Source: a virus. Taken from it: a stretch of DNA of 22,329 bases. Location of the stretch: the IMG/VR virus record IMGVR_UViG_3300010883_000558, positions 1-22,329 of that record. One strand, written 5' to 3'. Made by a program: the position numbers and the translations under genes. This document shows positions 21,427-22,329 of the stretch, piece after piece (positions within the stretch are counted from its first letter, which is position 1; each line of letters opens with the position of its first letter). Under the pieces are notes generated by a model. The model did no database searches, had not been told where the DNA came from, and was given only the letters and a program-made list of their open reading frames with translations.

Positions 21427-21707
21427 AAGAAGTCAGAAAACAAATGGATATTAATATCACACTAGCATTGGTTAAATGTTTGTCAGAACAAATACATGGA
21501 ATGCAATGGGATTACAAACAACAAGTAAAACAAAAATTCAATAAACTTTTGAAAGTAGCTAGAATATATGAGAGGGAAATTGACAAATCAATGGAGATTA
21601 CAAATGATGAAAGTATTGAGAATATCTATGATGCTTTTATGGAATCAATAATTGAATCAAAAGAATTAGCAATAGAAAATTATATTAAAGATGAAACAGT
21701 CAAATAG
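21417..21707 (+). CDS. Hypothetical helical protein (96 aa)
   Basis: Overlaps the AIG2-like gene by 10 nt and the next by 17. Helix-rich: LALVKCLSEQIHGMQWDYKQQVKQKFNKLLKVARIYEREIDK, then ENIYDAFMESIIESKELA. A type seen in Bacteroidota phages without a known function. No catalytic motif is seen. Confidence 0.65.
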   Translation: MEIKEVRKQMDINITLALVKCLSEQIHGMQWDYKQQVKQKFNKLLKVARIYEREIDKSMEITNDESIENIYDAFMESIIESKELAIENYIKDETVK

Positions 21708-21873
21708 ATTTGGAAACCCTCTAAAAGAAAAATTAAATGATTTTAGATATGGTACGATTAGTATGGATGAGATGATTAATTGGTTAAAAAAACATCTCAC
21801 AGAAAGTAACTTTGTCGAGGAGTGTGATAATTTTACTAAAACATATCAAGAATATTTAAAAAAAAAATTGTAG
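21691..21873 (+). CDS. Hypothetical protein (60 aa)
   Basis: Starts inside the previous gene (17-nt overlap). The sequence RFGNPLKEKLNDFRYGTISMDEMINWLKKHL is helical and ends in a lysine cluster. No family is recognised. Confidence 0.5.
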   Translation: MKQSNRFGNPLKEKLNDFRYGTISMDEMINWLKKHLTESNFVEECDNFTKTYQEYLKKKL

Positions 21874-21882
21874 TATTGCAAA

Positions 21883-22071
21883 ATGAATCTCAATCCAAAA
21901 CGAGAAGTTTCTGAATCTTATGAAGATTACAAAGTAAGACAGAGAGAAATTAAAAAATACGAAAAGTTTAAATTACAAGGTGAAATAGTTTGGGAAAGCA
22001 AAACCGATGGAACATACATTAAAAAAATACACAGGAATAAAAAGCGTCCTAAAACATCAAATAGAATTTAA
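21883..22071 (+). CDS. Hypothetical basic protein (62 aa)
   Basis: ATG 21883, nine bases after the previous stop. PKREVSESYEDYKVRQREIKKYEKFKLQGEIVWESKTDGTYIKK resembles the small 'Y-x-x-R-Q-R-x-x-x-K' phage proteins common in Bacteroidota phages. The role is unknown. The next frame begins 65 nt before its end, an unusually long overlap. Confidence 0.55.
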   Translation: MNLNPKREVSESYEDYKVRQREIKKYEKFKLQGEIVWESKTDGTYIKKIHRNKKRPKTSNRI

Positions 22072-22204
22072 GTCAGATTTGAGATGGGCTTGGAGAAATT
22101 GTAAAATTAATGAGGAATTTGTTTGTGTATATAAAATCATCCCCTCGTGGAGTAAAGAATTATATTCGGCACAACAATTATTAGATAAATTAAATGAAAG
22201 CTAA
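22007..22204 (+). CDS. Hypothetical protein (65 aa), uncertain start
   Basis: The ATG start at 22007 lies 65 nt inside the preceding gene; an alternative TTG at 22078 would remove the overlap. The unique part WAWRNCKINEEFVCVYKIIPSWSKELYSAQQLLDKLNES looks like a folded small protein. It overlaps the next start by 11 nt. Confidence 0.5.
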   Translation: MEHTLKKYTGIKSVLKHQIEFKSDLRWAWRNCKINEEFVCVYKIIPSWSKELYSAQQLLDKLNES

Positions 22205-22329
22205 TATACAATTTGAAGTTCCTGATACTTACAATGAGGAAAAAGACAAAGAAAAGTTAATTGAAGAAATTGTAGGTAAACTAGAGGATTGGTTAAATGG
22301 AAAAGGAATTATTAATATAACTTTTACTA
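22194..22329 (+). CDS. 3'-partial gene at the window edge
   Basis: ATG 22194 opens a frame with no stop before the end of the window; the visible 45 residues begin MKANIQFEVPDTYNEEKDKE and include an acidic helix with W. No family is recognised from this part. Confidence 0.6.
   Translation, partial: MKANIQFEVPDTYNEEKDKEKLIEEIVGKLEDWLNGKGIINITFT

Overview
The window is a stretch of a tailed double-stranded DNA phage (siphovirus-like, HK97-type head) of a Bacteroidota host, probably a flavobacterium. The case for that host is the strong AT-richness, the absence of AGGAGG-type ribosome binding sites, the A-rich leaders (often ending ACAAAAATT-ATG), a few TAnnTTTG promoter -7 motifs, and the protein types. 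Every convincing gene is on the + strand and most abut or overlap by 1-17 nt. The window is cut at both ends: the first gene has no start inside it and the last has no stop. Terminase and portal are not visible and should lie upstream.

Region 1, 1-12000, virion structure. In order: a prohead protease with a very long Asp/Glu-rich extension, the HK97-fold major capsid protein, a strong hairpin terminator, then connector, head closure, HK97 gp10-like neck protein, tail completion protein, a 59-aa small protein, tail tube protein, a second hairpin, and a pair of tail assembly chaperone frames joined by a -1 programmed frameshift at an A10-GG slippery run. A tape measure protein (884 aa) and one very large (1125 aa) tail-tip/fibre protein follow. 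Region 2, 11968-13536, lysis and related: a 58-aa one-TM protein, an M15-type peptidase endolysin, a 67-aa holin-like membrane protein and a calcineurin-type metallophosphoesterase.

Region 3, 13537-14738, about 1.2 kb without genes and the most unusual DNA here. It holds two adjacent, unrelated arrays of inverted repeats. Array A (13545-14040) has units starting GTTCT spaced almost only by 23 or 33 nt. Array B (14061-14360) has 26 GTAC palindromes spaced by 7, 10-12 or 18-19 nt. They are followed by a hairpin, an AT-only stretch, an orphan intrinsic terminator and a likely promoter. The layout resembles a replication origin or a large nucleoprotein assembly site.

Region 4, 14739-22329, early/accessory and replication. 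It opens with an amidoligase (glutamine-synthetase-like COOH-NH2 ligase) and a class II glutamine amidotransferase with matching leaders; a gamma-glutamylcyclotransferase-like (AIG2) protein lies 4.3 kb downstream. Together they suggest a phage amide/gamma-glutamyl modification pathway and are the best candidate for a novel biochemical system here. Between them are small unknown proteins, a zinc-ribbon protein, an SSB-like protein ending in DTPF, a stand-alone DnaA domain-IV-like protein, two winged-helix/HTH proteins (one replication-initiator-like) and a Cro-like HTH protein. No integrase, tRNA or CRISPR array was found.
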